DNA of 64,000 nt from Streptomyces sp. WMMC500 (lineage in GTDB: Bacteria; Actinomycetota; Actinomycetes; Streptomycetales; Streptomycetaceae): contig NZ_CP114905.1 in assembly GCF_027497195.1 (NCBI RefSeq), forward strand, positions 4,847,001-4,911,000. Direction: 5' to 3'. Made by a program: the position numbers and the translations under genes. Shown here in pieces: positions 17,169-27,645 of the stretch (the stretch's first letter is position 1; each line of letters opens with the position of its first letter). Below the pieces are notes generated by a model that had not been told where the DNA came from, did no database searches, and worked only from the letters and a program-made list of their open reading frames with translations.

Positions 17169-18038
17169 TCACGCGCCCGCGTCGAGGACCTCCCGCAGCT
17201 TCGCGCCGAACGCCTCCGGCTGCCCCGCGTAGCCGAACTCCGCGTCGAGGAAGCCGCCGTGGTGGCTCGGGAAGACCGTCGCCTCCTGCCCCAGCAGCGC
17301 GGCCGTGCCGCGTGCCGTACGGGCCGTGAACGTGTCGCCGGACTCCTCGCCCACCGCGATGACCACGCGCGTCGGCGCGGCGGCGAGCGCGGCCGGGTCC
17401 GGGCGGTAGTCGGTGACGGCGTAGGAGCGGTCCGAGAGCAGCGGGTCGTCGCGGTTGCCGTCGTCGCCGGCCGGCATGCCGAAGGCCGCCGGGTCGGGCG
17501 CGGGCTGCGCGAAGTAGGCGTCGGTGAACTCGCCCCGCCACGCGCCCAGCGCCATGAACGCCGCCATGCCCGTGCCCCAGCCCTTGGCGTGGTAGGCGTC
17601 CGTGACCCCCTGCCGCGCCCGCTCCGCGGCCCCGGCGTCCGGGAGCGCCGGGATGACCGGCGGCTCGTGCGCGACGAGCGTGGTCACGTCCCCGGGGTAC
17701 GCGGCCACCAGCGCCAGCGCCGTCACCGCGCCGCCGCTGCTGCCGAACAGCTCGACCGGGCCCGCGCCCAGCGCCGCGATGACGGCGTGCACGTCCTCGG
17801 CCTGCGTCCGCGGCGAGTGGTCGACCCGGCCGTCCTTGCGGGTGCTGCGGCCGAGGCCGCGGGGGTCGTACGTGACGACCGTCCGGTCCGGGAACTGCGC
17901 CGCCAGCGCGCGGAAGCCGGAGGCGTCCATGGGCTGGCCGATGAGCAGCAGGGGCGGGCGGCCGCCGGCGGGGGGCAGCGGGCCGCGCACGTCGTAGACG
18001 AGGTCGGCTTCGGGGGTCTCCAGTGTGTGGGTGTCCAT
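17169..18038 (-). CDS. alpha/beta hydrolase
   Basis: A 289-aa alpha/beta-hydrolase. The nucleophile elbow is FGSSGGA (Ser about residue 100) and the oxyanion region is LLLIGQPMDASGF. A conserved YDPRGLGRST strand is present, and a late His in FPSHHGGF probably completes the triad. The sequence resembles hydrolases often placed next to ArsR/SRPBCC genes in Streptomyces. It is divergent from the SRPBCC-arsR pair and shares their operator region, so co-regulation is likely. The substrate is unknown. Confidence 0.9.
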   Translation of the reverse strand: MDTHTLETPEADLVYDVRGPLPPAGGRPPLLLIGQPMDASGFRALAAQFPDRTVVTYDPRGLGRSTRKDGRVDHSPRTQAEDVHAVIAALGAGPVELFGSSGGAVTALALVAAYPGDVTTLVAHEPPVIPALPDAGAAERARQGVTDAYHAKGWGTGMAAFMALGAWRGEFTDAYFAQPAPDPAAFGMPAGDDGNRDDPLLSDRSYAVTDYRPDPAALAAAPTRVVIAVGEESGDTFTARTARGTAALLGQEATVFPSHHGGFLDAEFGYAGQPEAFGAKLREVLDAGA

Positions 18039-18092
18039 GTGCGTGCAGACGGTCCGGCCTGCGGGAACTCATCGGTGCCGGACACGCCGCCG

Positions 18093-18150
18093 CTTTACTG
18101 CAACTCAAGGGTTGCAGTAAAGGTCACCCATGTGCAATGCTGAGGTTGCA
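18093..18150. promoter_or_regulatory. two operator dyads between hydrolase and SRPBCC-arsR
   Basis: 18093-18122 is a perfect 12-bp inverted repeat (arm CTTTACTGCAAC, 6-bp spacer TCAAGG). A second, weaker copy at 18133-18150 keeps the core TGCAA-N8-TTGCA with the same spacing. The two centres are 34 bp apart. They lie between the divergent hydrolase (start 18038) and SRPBCC (start 18173) genes and are the obvious binding sites for the ArsR-type regulator. Confidence 0.75.
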
Positions 18151-18172
18151 GATCGACACACGAGGAGGAACC

Positions 18173-18667
18173 GTGAACGACACCGCGTACACCGAGGAAG
18201 AGCTGGCGGAGCTGGACCGGATCGCCCGGCAGATCGACATCGACGCCCCCGCCGAGCGGGTCTGGGACCTGGTCGTACGGCCCGGCTGGTACATCAACGA
18301 GGGCGAGGTCCTGGACGAGCCGGACGTGCGCTACGAGGGCGACGTCGCCGTCGTCCGCGACGCGAACCTGGGCGAGTTCCGCTTCCGCACCGTGGAACTC
18401 GACAAGCCGCGCTACGCGGCCTTCCGCTGGCTCGGCACCCCGCACCGGAACGAGTCGAAGAACTCGACGCTCGTGGAGTTCTGGATCGACGAGCGCCCCG
18501 GCGGCGGCGTGACGCTGCGCGTCGTGGAGAGCGGGTTCTCCGACCTCTTCGACGAGCCGGCGGCGTGGCTGAAGGAGCGCGCGGGCAACGACAAGGGCTG
18601 GCTGGAGGAGCTGGCGGCAGGCAAGGCGTACGTCGAGAAGGCCGCCGCCGCGGCGCCCCGGCCGTGA
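18173..18667 (+). CDS. SRPBCC (AHSA1-like) domain protein
   Basis: A 164-aa START/Bet v1-like protein: IARQIDIDAPAERVWDLVVRPGWYINEG, then FRWLG and LVEFWIDERPGGGVTLRVVESGFSDL, ending in an AHSA1-type helix. Such proteins bind small hydrophobic ligands. GTG18173 has GAGGAGGAA upstream. It overlaps the arsR gene by 4 bp, a common Streptomyces SRPBCC-ArsR pairing. Confidence 0.92.
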   Translation: MNDTAYTEEELAELDRIARQIDIDAPAERVWDLVVRPGWYINEGEVLDEPDVRYEGDVAVVRDANLGEFRFRTVELDKPRYAAFRWLGTPHRNESKNSTLVEFWIDERPGGGVTLRVVESGFSDLFDEPAAWLKERAGNDKGWLEELAAGKAYVEKAAAAAPRP

Positions 18668-19008
18668 CCGCGCCCGCCGGCCCCGCCGTCGTGTGCGCCG
18701 CGCTCGGCGAGCCGACGCGCTGGGCGATCCTCACCCGCCTCGGCGAGGGCCCGATGTCGGCGTCTGCGCTGGCCAAGGTCATGCCGGTCAGCCGGCAGGC
18801 CATCGGCAAGCACCTCGACGTGCTGCGCGAGGTCGGTCTCGTGGAGTCGGAGCAGCGCGGCCGGGAGATCGTCTACGTCGCCGTGGGCGCCCGGCTGGGC
18901 GCACTCGCCCGGGAGCTGGAGCGCATCGGAAGGACCTGGGAGACCCGCCTGCTGCGCATCAAGGAACTCGCCGAACGCCCGGACTCCGACCCGCCCCCGC
19001 ACCGCTGA
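18664..19008 (+). CDS. ArsR-family transcriptional regulator
   Basis: A 114-aa winged helix protein: ALGEPTRWAILTRLGEGPMSASALA, recognition helix SRQAIGKHLDVLREVGLV, wing GREIVYVAVG. No Cys-based metal site is visible, consistent with the non-metal ArsR subgroup paired with SRPBCC proteins. It is coupled to the SRPBCC gene by GTGA and probably binds the TGCAA-N8-TTGCA dyads upstream. Confidence 0.92.
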   Translation: MTAPAGPAVVCAALGEPTRWAILTRLGEGPMSASALAKVMPVSRQAIGKHLDVLREVGLVESEQRGREIVYVAVGARLGALARELERIGRTWETRLLRIKELAERPDSDPPPHR

Positions 19009-19032
19009 CCCCGGCGGGGCTCCTCCCCGGCC

Positions 19033-19064
19033 GCGCGGCGCCGCCCTCCCCGGCGGCGCCGCGC
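19033..19064. terminator. hairpin between convergent genes
   Basis: A perfect 13-bp stem (arm GCGCGGCGCCGCC) with a 6-nt loop CTCCCC lies between the arsR stop (19008) and the permease stop (19073). There is no U-tract, as is usual in Streptomyces. Confidence 0.65.
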
Positions 19065-19072
19065 CCGGCGGC

Positions 19073-21157
19073 CTACCTGCCGCCCCGGCTGCGTACCAGC
19101 AGGTACATGAAGTACGGCGTGCCGATGACCGCCGTCATCAGGCCCGCGCCGAGCTGCGCCGGGGCGATGACCGACCGGCCGATCACGTCCGCCGTGCACA
19201 CCAGCACCGCGCCCAGCAGCACCGCCACCGGGAGCACCCGGGTGTGCTGCCGGCCCACCAGCGCCCGGGCGGCGTGCGGCGCCACCAGGCCGACGAAGCC
19301 GATCGTGCCCGCCGCGGAGACCGCCGTGCCGGCCAGCACGACGCTCAGGATCAGCAGCCACAGCCGGCTGCGGCCCAGGTCCAGGCCCAGCAGCCGCGGC
19401 GTGTCCTCGTCCAGCGAGACGAGGTCCAGCTCCCGGCGCCGTACCGCCGCGATCGCCAGCCCGGCGGCCAGGACGACGGCCAGCGGCACGACGTCCGGCA
19501 GCGTCCGCCCGTACGTGGAGCCGGACAGCCAGGTCAACGCCATCGTCGCGTTGAACGGGTCGGTCAGCACGATCAGCAGGCTGATCAGCGCCGTCGAGGC
19601 GGTGGCGAAGCCCATGCCGACGAGCACCAGCCGGTTCTGCTGGAATCCGCCGCGGGCGGCGAGGCCGAAGACCCCGACGGAGGTGACTGCCGCGCCGGCC
19701 AGCGCCGCGGCGGACAGCCCCCACGAGGTGGGGATGTCCACCGTCGTCACCAGCAGCACCGCGCCGAGCGCCGCGCCGTTGGTGACGCCGAGCACGCCCG
19801 GCTCGGCCAGCGGGTTGCGGGTCACGGCCTGCACCAGCGTGCCGGACAGCGCGAGCGCGGCGCCGGCCAGCAGCGCCGCGAGCACCCGCGGGACGCGGGT
19901 GTCGAGGACCACGTCGGTGGTCGGACCCGCCCGGCCCTGCAGCCAGTTGGCGACGTCGCCGAGCAGCAGCTTGGTGTCGCCGAGCAGCAGGGCGGTCACG
20001 GTGACGGCCACCAGCGCGGCCACCAGCACCGCCGTGGTGACCACGAACGTCCGGTGGCTGCGGATGCGCAGCTTGTCGGTGTCGGCCGCGCCCGCGCTGT
20101 CCCGCAGCCGGGCGGCCATCACCACGAGGAACACCGCGCCGACGAGGCTGGTGACCACGCCCGTCGGCACGGAGACCGCCGTGTCCGCCGGCACCAGGGC
20201 CCGCAGCAGCACGTCCGCGCCGAGCACCAGCGCCATGCCCAGCAGGGCCGCCAGCGGAATGCCCGCCCGCGACTTCCCGTACGTACGGAACCTGCGGGCC
20301 ACCGCCCGTACCAGCGCCGGCGCACACAGGCCGACGAACCCGATCGGCCCGGCGAGCGTCACCGACGCCGCGGAGAGCAGCACCGCGAGCAGCACCGCCG
20401 TGACGCGGGTGGCGCGCACCGGCACGCCGAGCCCGCGGGCGGCGTCGTCGCCCAGCGCCAGGGCGTCGATGCGCCGGGCGAGCAGCAGCAGGCCGGCGAG
20501 CCCGGCGACGGCGAGCGGCAGCATCTGCAGCACGCCGTCCCAGCCACTCTGGGAGATGCTGCCCTGCTGCCAGTCGTAGAGGCCCTCCGTCTCCTCGGGG
20601 AAGAGCAGCAGCATCGCCTCGGTGACCGCGAACAGCCCGAGCGTCAGCGCGGTGCCCGCGAGCACCAGCCGCACCGTGCCCGTGCCCAGGCCCGAGAGCC
20701 CCAGCACCACCGCCGCGGCGGCGAGCCCGCCCACGAACGCGACGCCCGAGGAGGCGAGCAGCGGCAGCGACACCCCGGTGGCGGCGGCCAGCCCCAGCGC
20801 GGCGTACGAACCGGCGTTGACGGCGAGGGTGTCCGGCGAGGCCAGCACGTTGCGGCTGACCGCCTGCAGGGCGGTGCCGGCGATCGCCAGCGCCGCGCCG
20901 ACCACCAGGCCCGCGACCATCCGGGGCAGCCGCGAGGCGAGGACGACGGAGGAGTCGCCGGAGTCCGCCTGCCCGGTGAGCGCCTTGACGACCTCGGCGG
21001 CGCCGACGTCGGAGGTGCCCTGGGTGAGGTCGACGACCGCGAGGGCCGCGACCAGCAGCGCGAGCCCGGCGGCCACCGCCGCCGCGCCCGTCCGGGACCG
21101 TACGGTCGGCGGCGGGGCGGGCGCGGCCTTGGGCGTGGCCGGGGCGGTGACCGCCAT
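19073..21157 (-). CDS. iron-siderophore ABC transporter permease, fused FecCD-FecCD
   Basis: A 694-aa protein made of two FecCD/BtuC-type permease domains in tandem (about 25-345 and 375-690), each with about ten TM helices. Both halves carry the coupling motif: RLPRMVAGLVVGAALAIAGTALQ in the first, RVPRVLAALLAGAALALSGTLVQ in the second. Both also have GFVGLCAPALVR/GFVGLVAPHAARA. This FhuB-like fusion provides the full channel without a partner permease. It is the last gene of the three-gene operon ATPase-binding protein-permease, 3 bp after the binding-protein stop. Confidence 0.95.
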   Translation of the reverse strand: MAVTAPATPKAAPAPPPTVRSRTGAAAVAAGLALLVAALAVVDLTQGTSDVGAAEVVKALTGQADSGDSSVVLASRLPRMVAGLVVGAALAIAGTALQAVSRNVLASPDTLAVNAGSYAALGLAAATGVSLPLLASSGVAFVGGLAAAAVVLGLSGLGTGTVRLVLAGTALTLGLFAVTEAMLLLFPEETEGLYDWQQGSISQSGWDGVLQMLPLAVAGLAGLLLLARRIDALALGDDAARGLGVPVRATRVTAVLLAVLLSAASVTLAGPIGFVGLCAPALVRAVARRFRTYGKSRAGIPLAALLGMALVLGADVLLRALVPADTAVSVPTGVVTSLVGAVFLVVMAARLRDSAGAADTDKLRIRSHRTFVVTTAVLVAALVAVTVTALLLGDTKLLLGDVANWLQGRAGPTTDVVLDTRVPRVLAALLAGAALALSGTLVQAVTRNPLAEPGVLGVTNGAALGAVLLVTTVDIPTSWGLSAAALAGAAVTSVGVFGLAARGGFQQNRLVLVGMGFATASTALISLLIVLTDPFNATMALTWLSGSTYGRTLPDVVPLAVVLAAGLAIAAVRRRELDLVSLDEDTPRLLGLDLGRSRLWLLILSVVLAGTAVSAAGTIGFVGLVAPHAARALVGRQHTRVLPVAVLLGAVLVCTADVIGRSVIAPAQLGAGLMTAVIGTPYFMYLLVRSRGGR

Positions 21158-21160
21158 CGG

Positions 21161-22164
21161 CTACTTGCTCAGCACGCCGACGAGGCCGTCGACGTACTGG
21201 TTCATGGACTCGGTGCCGCCGAACATCCAGATGCCGTCGTCCAGCCGGTGGACGTCGCCCGCCTTCACGAACGGCAGCGACTTCCAGACCGAGTCGCCCG
21301 CCAGCTCGCCGCCCTCGGTGAACGGGGTGCTGGAGTCGTCGTCCTTGTTGGCGATGTAGACGAACTGCGTGTCGTCGGGGAGCTTCGTCAGGCCCTCGAC
21401 GTCGGTGGAGCCGAGGCCGTAGTCCTTGTCGCCCTCGACGTCCCAGGCGTTCTTCAGACCCAGCCGCTCGTTGACCGCGCCGAGCAGCGAGCCGCTGGTG
21501 AACGGGCGGACGGAGACCTGGTTGGAGACGACGTAGCCGTCGGCGAAGGCGACGTTCCCGCCGCCCAGACCGGCGTCGTCGAGCGCCTTCTTGCCGTCCG
21601 CGAGCTTGGCGTCGAACTCCTTCTTCAGCTCCTCGGCCCGGTCGGTGGTGCCGGTGGCCTCGGCGATGAGGTCGAGGTTCTCGGTCATCTGGCCGATGGG
21701 GTCGGCGGCGTCGGCGGAGCGCAGGGTGAGCACGGGGGTGCGCTCGCCGAGCTGCTTGACGGCCGACTGCGGCAGGTCGCTGGTGGCGACGATGAGGTCG
21801 GGGTTGAGCGCGGCGATGGTGTCGATGCTGGGCTCGCCGCGGACGCCGATGTCCTTGGGCTCGTTGGTGAGCGGGACGGCGGAGTCCCAGGTGTTGTAGC
21901 CCTTGACGTCGGCCACGCCGACGGGGTCGACGCCGAGGGACACGAGGTGCTCGACCACGTTCCACTCGGTGCCGACGACCTTCGTGGCGGGGCCGTCTTC
22001 GAGCGTGACCTTCTTGCCGGTGGCGTCGGTCAGGGTGATCGGCTGCGCGGCGCCCTTGCCGGCGCCGCCCTTGTCGTCGTCGTCCGCGGCGTCTTCGGTG
22101 GTGCCGCAGGCGGCCAGGGTGAGCGTCGCGGCGGTGGCGACCGCCGCGGTCAGCAGGAGGCGTC

Positions 22165-22168
<4 letters not shown>
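21161..22168 (-). CDS. iron-siderophore substrate-binding lipoprotein
   Basis: A 335-aa FepB/FhuD-like binding protein. The signal peptide ends in the lipobox LAAC with lipidated C21, followed by an Asp-rich linker. The mature part has TKVVGTEWNVVEHLVSLGVDPVGVADVKGYNTW and SIDTIAALNPDLIVATSDLP, typical of the PF01497 family. It captures ferric siderophore outside the membrane and delivers it to the fused permease. Its ATG overlaps the ATPase stop. Confidence 0.95.
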
Positions 22169-23025
<857 letters not shown>

Positions 23026-23031
23026 GGGAGC

Positions 23032-23050
23032 TTAGGTTAACCTAACCTCA
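23032..23050. promoter_or_regulatory. DmdR/IdeR iron box
   Basis: TTAGGTTAACCTAACCTCA agrees with the iron-box consensus (TTAGGTTAGSCTAACCTAA) at 17 of 19 positions. It ends 7 bp before the ATPase start codon, so repressor binding would cover the promoter/transcript start of the importer operon. Confidence 0.9.
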
Positions 23051-23187
23051 CCCCGCCTCGGCAGTCGGTGCACGAGGGAACCGTGCGCGCCGTCGCCGAG
23101 GGCCCCGGCCCACCGGCGCAGGCGGCCCGCCTTACGCTCTCTCCACGCGCCCCCGCGCCCTTCCGACTCCCCGAGGAGACCGGCCCG

Positions 23188-24030
23188 ATGAGCTGGTGGA
23201 AGAAGCTCCGTACGACCCTGGCAGGCGGCGAGAAGGACACCGGCCCCTGGTGCGACGCCTGCCGCAGACGGGTGCCGGGTCCGGTGACGAAGGCCCCGCC
23301 GCCCGGGGTCCTCTACACGTTCTACGTGGGCGCGCCCGGCCGCGTCGAGGTGACCAGCGTCCGGGAGGCGTGCGACGACTGCTGGCGGCGGCACCGCGAA
23401 CTCACCGCGGAGGGCGAGGCGGACTACCGCAGGGAGCACCCCGTGGAGAAGTACGTCGCGGCGCTGCGGGACCCCGACGTGTCCGTCCGCGAGGACGCGT
23501 CGCGCGTGCTGACGACGCTGCGCGACCCGCGCGCGGTCGGCCCGCTGATCGCGGCGATCCGCGCGGAGATGCTCCACCCGCGGGCGGACCGGGCGTACCT
23601 CACGGGCAACCTGATGTTCGCGCTGGCCGACACCGGTGGCGACGAGGCCCGGGACTACCTGGTGAAGCTGCTGCGCGCGCCGGCCTCCTGGCGGGACGTC
23701 CCCCGCCCGGACTTCTACCCCCTGACCCCCGCCACGGACTGGGTCGTCCCGGCGCTCGCCGTCTTCGGCGACACCGTGATGCTGCGCCCCCTGCTGGACC
23801 TCCTGGCGGCGGACCGGCCCGTGCCGCTGCGCCGTGGCGCGGCGCGGCATCTGGACCGCATCACGGAGGGGACCGGGACCCAGTGGTGGCTGGGCGGTCC
23901 GGTGGCGTGCGCGGTGACGGCGGAGGGCCGGGCGATGGCCGCCGGGGCGCTGCGCGCGGCGGCGGACGACGCGGACGAGGAGGTACGCGGTCACGTCCGG
24001 CGGGCGCTGGCGCGGGTCGGGGGTTGGTAG
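23188..24030 (+). CDS. HEAT-repeat protein with N-terminal Cys pairs
   Basis: A 280-aa protein. The N-terminus (MSWWKKLRTTLAGG) is followed by two CxxC-type pairs (WCDACRRR and CDDCWRRH) that may bind zinc. Residues about 90-280 are helical HEAT/PBS-lyase-like repeats (DPDVSVREDASRVLTTLRDPRAVGPLIAAI, ADDADEEVRGHVRRALARVG). ATG23188 follows GAGGAGA. It is divergent from the iron operon. The function is unknown; HEAT arrays usually mediate protein contacts. Confidence 0.82.
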   Translation: MSWWKKLRTTLAGGEKDTGPWCDACRRRVPGPVTKAPPPGVLYTFYVGAPGRVEVTSVREACDDCWRRHRELTAEGEADYRREHPVEKYVAALRDPDVSVREDASRVLTTLRDPRAVGPLIAAIRAEMLHPRADRAYLTGNLMFALADTGGDEARDYLVKLLRAPASWRDVPRPDFYPLTPATDWVVPALAVFGDTVMLRPLLDLLAADRPVPLRRGAARHLDRITEGTGTQWWLGGPVACAVTAEGRAMAAGALRAAADDADEEVRGHVRRALARVGGW

Positions 24031-24073
24031 CGGGGCGGGGGCGCTCGGGGTGTGCGGCGGGCGGGCCGTGCGT

Positions 24074-24097
24074 GCCGCCCGGCTTCGGCCCGGCGGC
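24074..24097 (+). terminator. hairpin after HEAT-repeat gene
   Basis: GCCGCC and GGCGGC pair, then after one C-C mismatch GGC-TTCG-GCC forms an inner stem with a stable UUCG tetraloop. It lies 44 bp after the stop codon of the HEAT-repeat gene. Confidence 0.45.
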
Positions 24098-24310
24098 GGA
24101 CGGGGGGTGGCCTCTGCGCGTAGAGGACGATCTCCGGAGCGGGCCCCGGGCGCCTCGCCGGCGGGCCCCCGCGGGGACCGAGTCGAACGTCACTGGCGCG
24201 CGACGGGGGTCGCGGGGCGAGAATACGGGTGGGCGGCGTGCGGATGCCGGACCCGCTCGGCGTGCCGCGGCACCCGCGGCGCCCGACGACGCGTACATCC
24301 AGGAGGCTCC

Positions 24311-26128
24311 GTGACCGCCGCACCACCGCGTACGACAGCCGCCCCCGCCCGCGGCGGGGAGGGGCCGCCGGCCGCCGTGCCGTGGGCCTCCGCCGTGCGG
24401 GCGAGGGCGCCGTGGCTGGAGTCGCTGAGCCGCCGGGCGTGGTTCGCACCCGCGCTGGCCGCGGTGGCCGGGGTGCTGCTCGCGCTGGCCTTCCCGCCGT
24501 ACGGGCTGTGGCCGCTGGCCGCCGTCGCGCCCGCGGCGCTGTTCGTGCTGCTGCGCGGCGCCCGCCGCAAGCGGGACGCGTTCTGGGTCGGCACGGCCTT
24601 CGGCGTCGCGTTCTTCGTCCCCCTGCTGTGGTGGCTGTCCAACCTCGGCATCCTGCCGTGGCTGCTGCTCAGCGTCATCCAGGCGCTGATGCTCGGCGGC
24701 CTGTGCCTCGCCGTGCCGCCGCTGGTCCGGCTGCCCGCCTGGTGGCTGTGGGCGGCGGCCTGGTGGGTGGCGGTCGAGGCGGTGCGCTCGCGGGTGCCGC
24801 TGGGCGGCTTCCCCTGGGGCCGGCTGGCCTTCAGCCAGCCCGACGCCCCGACGCTCGGCTGGGCGTCGGTCGGCGGCGCCCCCGTCGTCAGTGCCGTCGT
24901 CGCCCTCGCCGCCGGCGCGCTGGCGGCGCTGGTCACCGCGCGGGCCGCGCACCGGGTGGTGCCGGCGGTCGCGCTGGCCGCGGCGGTCGCGCTGGGGGCG
25001 TGCGGGACGCTGCTGCTGCCGAGCGCCGGCGACGCGGGCGACGAGCGGGCGACCGTGGCCGTGGTGCAGGGCAACGTGCCGCGGGCCCGCAGCCTGGAGG
25101 AGCAGGCCCGGGTCGAGATGGTCGCCGAGAACCACATCGCCGCGACCGACGAGCTGATCGAGGACGTCGAGGCGGGCCGGGTGGAGCGGCCCGACCTGGT
25201 GCTGTGGCCGGAGAACGCCACCGACCGCGACCCGCGCAACGACGCCTACCTCAACGCAGAGATCTCCCGGGTCGTGGACGACCTCGGCGCCCCGATCGTC
25301 GTCGGCGCCATCCTCGACGCCCCCGGCGACCGCATCCGCAACGCGGGCCTCCTCTGGCTCCCGGGCAGCGGCCCCGGCACGTACTACGCGAAGCGGCAGC
25401 TCGTGCCGTTCGGCGAGTACATCCCGATGCGCTCGCTCCTCGGCGGCTTCGGCGACCTGCAGCTCATCCCGCGCGACTTCGAGCCCGGCGAGGAGGCCGT
25501 GCGCCTGGACGCCGGGAACGTCCGGCTGGCGGAGTCCATCTGCTACGAGGTCGCGTACGACGGCCAGGTCCGCGACCAGGTGCGTACCGGGGCGAACCTG
25601 CTGGCCGTACCGACCAACAACGCCACGTACATGCGGGACAACAACCTGGGCGAGCCCGAGCAGCAGCTCGCGATGTCCCGGCTGCGGGCGGTCGAGCACG
25701 ACCGCTCGACGCTGGTCGCGTCCACGACGGGCATCAGCGCGATCGTCACGCCGGACGGCGAGACGGTCGACGAGACGGGCCCGTGGCGCCGGGAGGTGCT
25801 GACCGCGGAGGTGCCGCTGCGCACGGACGAGACGCTGGCGACCCGGGTGGGCGCGGCGCCGGAGTGGGCGATCACGGCGCTCGCGGCGGGGGCGCTGGGC
25901 GCGGCGCTGTACCTGCGGCGGCGGGACGGGGGCGTAGGTGGAACGGAGTCCGGGGCGGGCGAGGCTGCGGGCGAGACCGCGGAGGGCAGCGAGGCCGGAG
26001 AGGGCAGCGAGGCCGGAGAGGTCGGTGCGGCTTCGGAGACGGGCGCGGCTTCCGGGGCCGGTGCGGTGGCCGAGGCCCGCGAGACCTCCGCGGCCGGCGG
26101 GGCCCGTACGGCGACGACGGAGGGCTGA
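24311..26128 (+). CDS. lnt: apolipoprotein N-acyltransferase
   Basis: A 605-aa Lnt. An N-terminal block of about seven TM helices (about 45-240) is followed by an extracytoplasmic nitrilase-type domain (about 250-520) with the catalytic triad E301 (LWPENAT), K361 (YAKRQLVPFGEY) and C411 (ESICYE). A last TM segment and a ~65-residue Glu/Ala/Gly tail with an imperfect 18-bp repeat end the protein. It adds the third acyl chain to lipoproteins. GTG24311 has AGGAGG upstream. Streptomyces often has more than one Lnt; the acidic tail is unusual for the family. Confidence 0.93.
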   Translation: MTAAPPRTTAAPARGGEGPPAAVPWASAVRARAPWLESLSRRAWFAPALAAVAGVLLALAFPPYGLWPLAAVAPAALFVLLRGARRKRDAFWVGTAFGVAFFVPLLWWLSNLGILPWLLLSVIQALMLGGLCLAVPPLVRLPAWWLWAAAWWVAVEAVRSRVPLGGFPWGRLAFSQPDAPTLGWASVGGAPVVSAVVALAAGALAALVTARAAHRVVPAVALAAAVALGACGTLLLPSAGDAGDERATVAVVQGNVPRARSLEEQARVEMVAENHIAATDELIEDVEAGRVERPDLVLWPENATDRDPRNDAYLNAEISRVVDDLGAPIVVGAILDAPGDRIRNAGLLWLPGSGPGTYYAKRQLVPFGEYIPMRSLLGGFGDLQLIPRDFEPGEEAVRLDAGNVRLAESICYEVAYDGQVRDQVRTGANLLAVPTNNATYMRDNNLGEPEQQLAMSRLRAVEHDRSTLVASTTGISAIVTPDGETVDETGPWRREVLTAEVPLRTDETLATRVGAAPEWAITALAAGALGAALYLRRRDGGVGGTESGAGEAAGETAEGSEAGEGSEAGEVGAASETGAASGAGAVAEARETSAAGGARTATTEG

Positions 26129-26137
26129 GCGGGCACG

Positions 26138-27373
26138 GTGACCAGGCTGGGGGCGGACTTCCGGCGGCTGTGGTTATCCGCCGCGGTCTCCAACCTGGGC
26201 GACGGCGTACGCCTGACCGCCCTGCCCCTGCTCGCCGCCGCCGTGACCCGCGACCCGGTGGCCGTCGCCGTCGTGTCCGTCGCGGCCGAACTCCCCTGGC
26301 TGCTGGTCAGCCTCCCCGCCGGCGCCCTGGCCGACCGGGTCGACCGCCGCCGGCTCATGGTCGCCGTCCAGCTCGCCCGGATGTGCCTGGCCGTGCTGCT
26401 GACGGCGACCGTCCTGGCCGACCGCTCGTCGATCGCGATCCTGTGCGCCTTCGTGTTCCTGCTGGGCATCGGGGAGGTCGTCTTCGACGCCGCGGCGCCC
26501 ACGATCCTGCCGCGCATCGTGCCCCGGGATCAGCTCACCCGGGGCAACGCCCGGCTGTTCGGGGTGGAGTTGGGCGCCAACGAGTTCGCGGGACCGCCGC
26601 TCGGGGGTGTCCTCTTCCGGCTGGGGCAGGCGGTGCCGTTCGTGCTCGACGCGGTGAGCTTCGCGGCGAGCGCCGCCCTGCTGGGCAGGCTGCGCGGGAA
26701 GTTCCGGCCGGAGCGCGCGCCGGACGCCGACTCCTCAACCGCCGGGCTGCTGCGTGAGATAGGCGAGGGCTTCCGCTGGCTCTGGCGGCATCCCGTGATC
26801 CGCACCCTGTCGGTCGTCGTCACGTTCATGAACCTCGCCCGCGCGATGACCATGGCCGTCTTCGTCCTCTACGCCCTGGAGACGCTGCGCCTGTCGGCGG
26901 TCGGCTTCGGCGTGCTCTCCAGCGCCGTCGCGGTCGGCGCGGTCGCCGCGTCCTGGGCTGCCGAGCGCATCCGCCCCGCGGCGGCCGGCCCGTGCCTGGT
27001 GGCCGCCGTCCTTGGGCACGGGCTGACGACGGTCGCGATGGGGGCGACCTCCGACCCGTGGGTGGCGGGGGCGAGCAGCGCGGCGTTCGGCTTCGCGACG
27101 ATGACGTGGAGCGTGCTGACCGCGGCGGTGCGCCAGACCGTCGTACCGGATCGGCTGCTGGGCCGGATCAGCAGCGTTCATCGGTTCCTGAGCTGGGGCA
27201 GCCTGCCGCTGGGGTCGCTGCTGGGCGGGGTACTGGCGGCGGCGTACGGGCTGCCCGTGCCGTTCGTCGCGGGCGGGGCCGCGGTCGTGCTGGCGGCGCT
27301 GGTCGCGGCCCGCACGCTGCTGCGGGTCTCGGCGCTGCTCGACGGAACCGGGCCGGCCGCGCGGGCGACTTGA
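26138..27373 (+). CDS. MFS transporter
   Basis: A 411-aa exporter-type MFS protein (EntS/tetracycline-efflux-like) with about 12 TM segments and the motif GALADRVDRRRLMV after TM2. The GTG start lies 9 bp after the lnt stop, so they are probably cotranscribed. The substrate is unknown. Confidence 0.88.
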   Translation: MTRLGADFRRLWLSAAVSNLGDGVRLTALPLLAAAVTRDPVAVAVVSVAAELPWLLVSLPAGALADRVDRRRLMVAVQLARMCLAVLLTATVLADRSSIAILCAFVFLLGIGEVVFDAAAPTILPRIVPRDQLTRGNARLFGVELGANEFAGPPLGGVLFRLGQAVPFVLDAVSFAASAALLGRLRGKFRPERAPDADSSTAGLLREIGEGFRWLWRHPVIRTLSVVVTFMNLARAMTMAVFVLYALETLRLSAVGFGVLSSAVAVGAVAASWAAERIRPAAAGPCLVAAVLGHGLTTVAMGATSDPWVAGASSAAFGFATMTWSVLTAAVRQTVVPDRLLGRISSVHRFLSWGSLPLGSLLGGVLAAAYGLPVPFVAGGAAVVLAALVAARTLLRVSALLDGTGPAARAT

Positions 27374-27645
27374 CGTCGTTCGCCGAGGAGGCCGCCGTCG
27401 GCTTCCGCGCCGCCTTGTCCAGTGGGCGCCGGCCCGATGCCGTTGCCATGCACGGCGGTTGCGGGACGGTTGCGCCGGTCGGGGACGTACACCGACTTCA
27501 TGAAGCTGTCAGGAACATGACTTCCCCAGGCCATTCTACGCGCATAGCCTGAGCGCCGGCACGGCCGACTGCCTGCACTTCCAGGGCAGTTGGCGCACCC
27601 CCAGGCCGTGCGCCGCGACCCGGCGCACCTACCCGAGGAGTCCTC

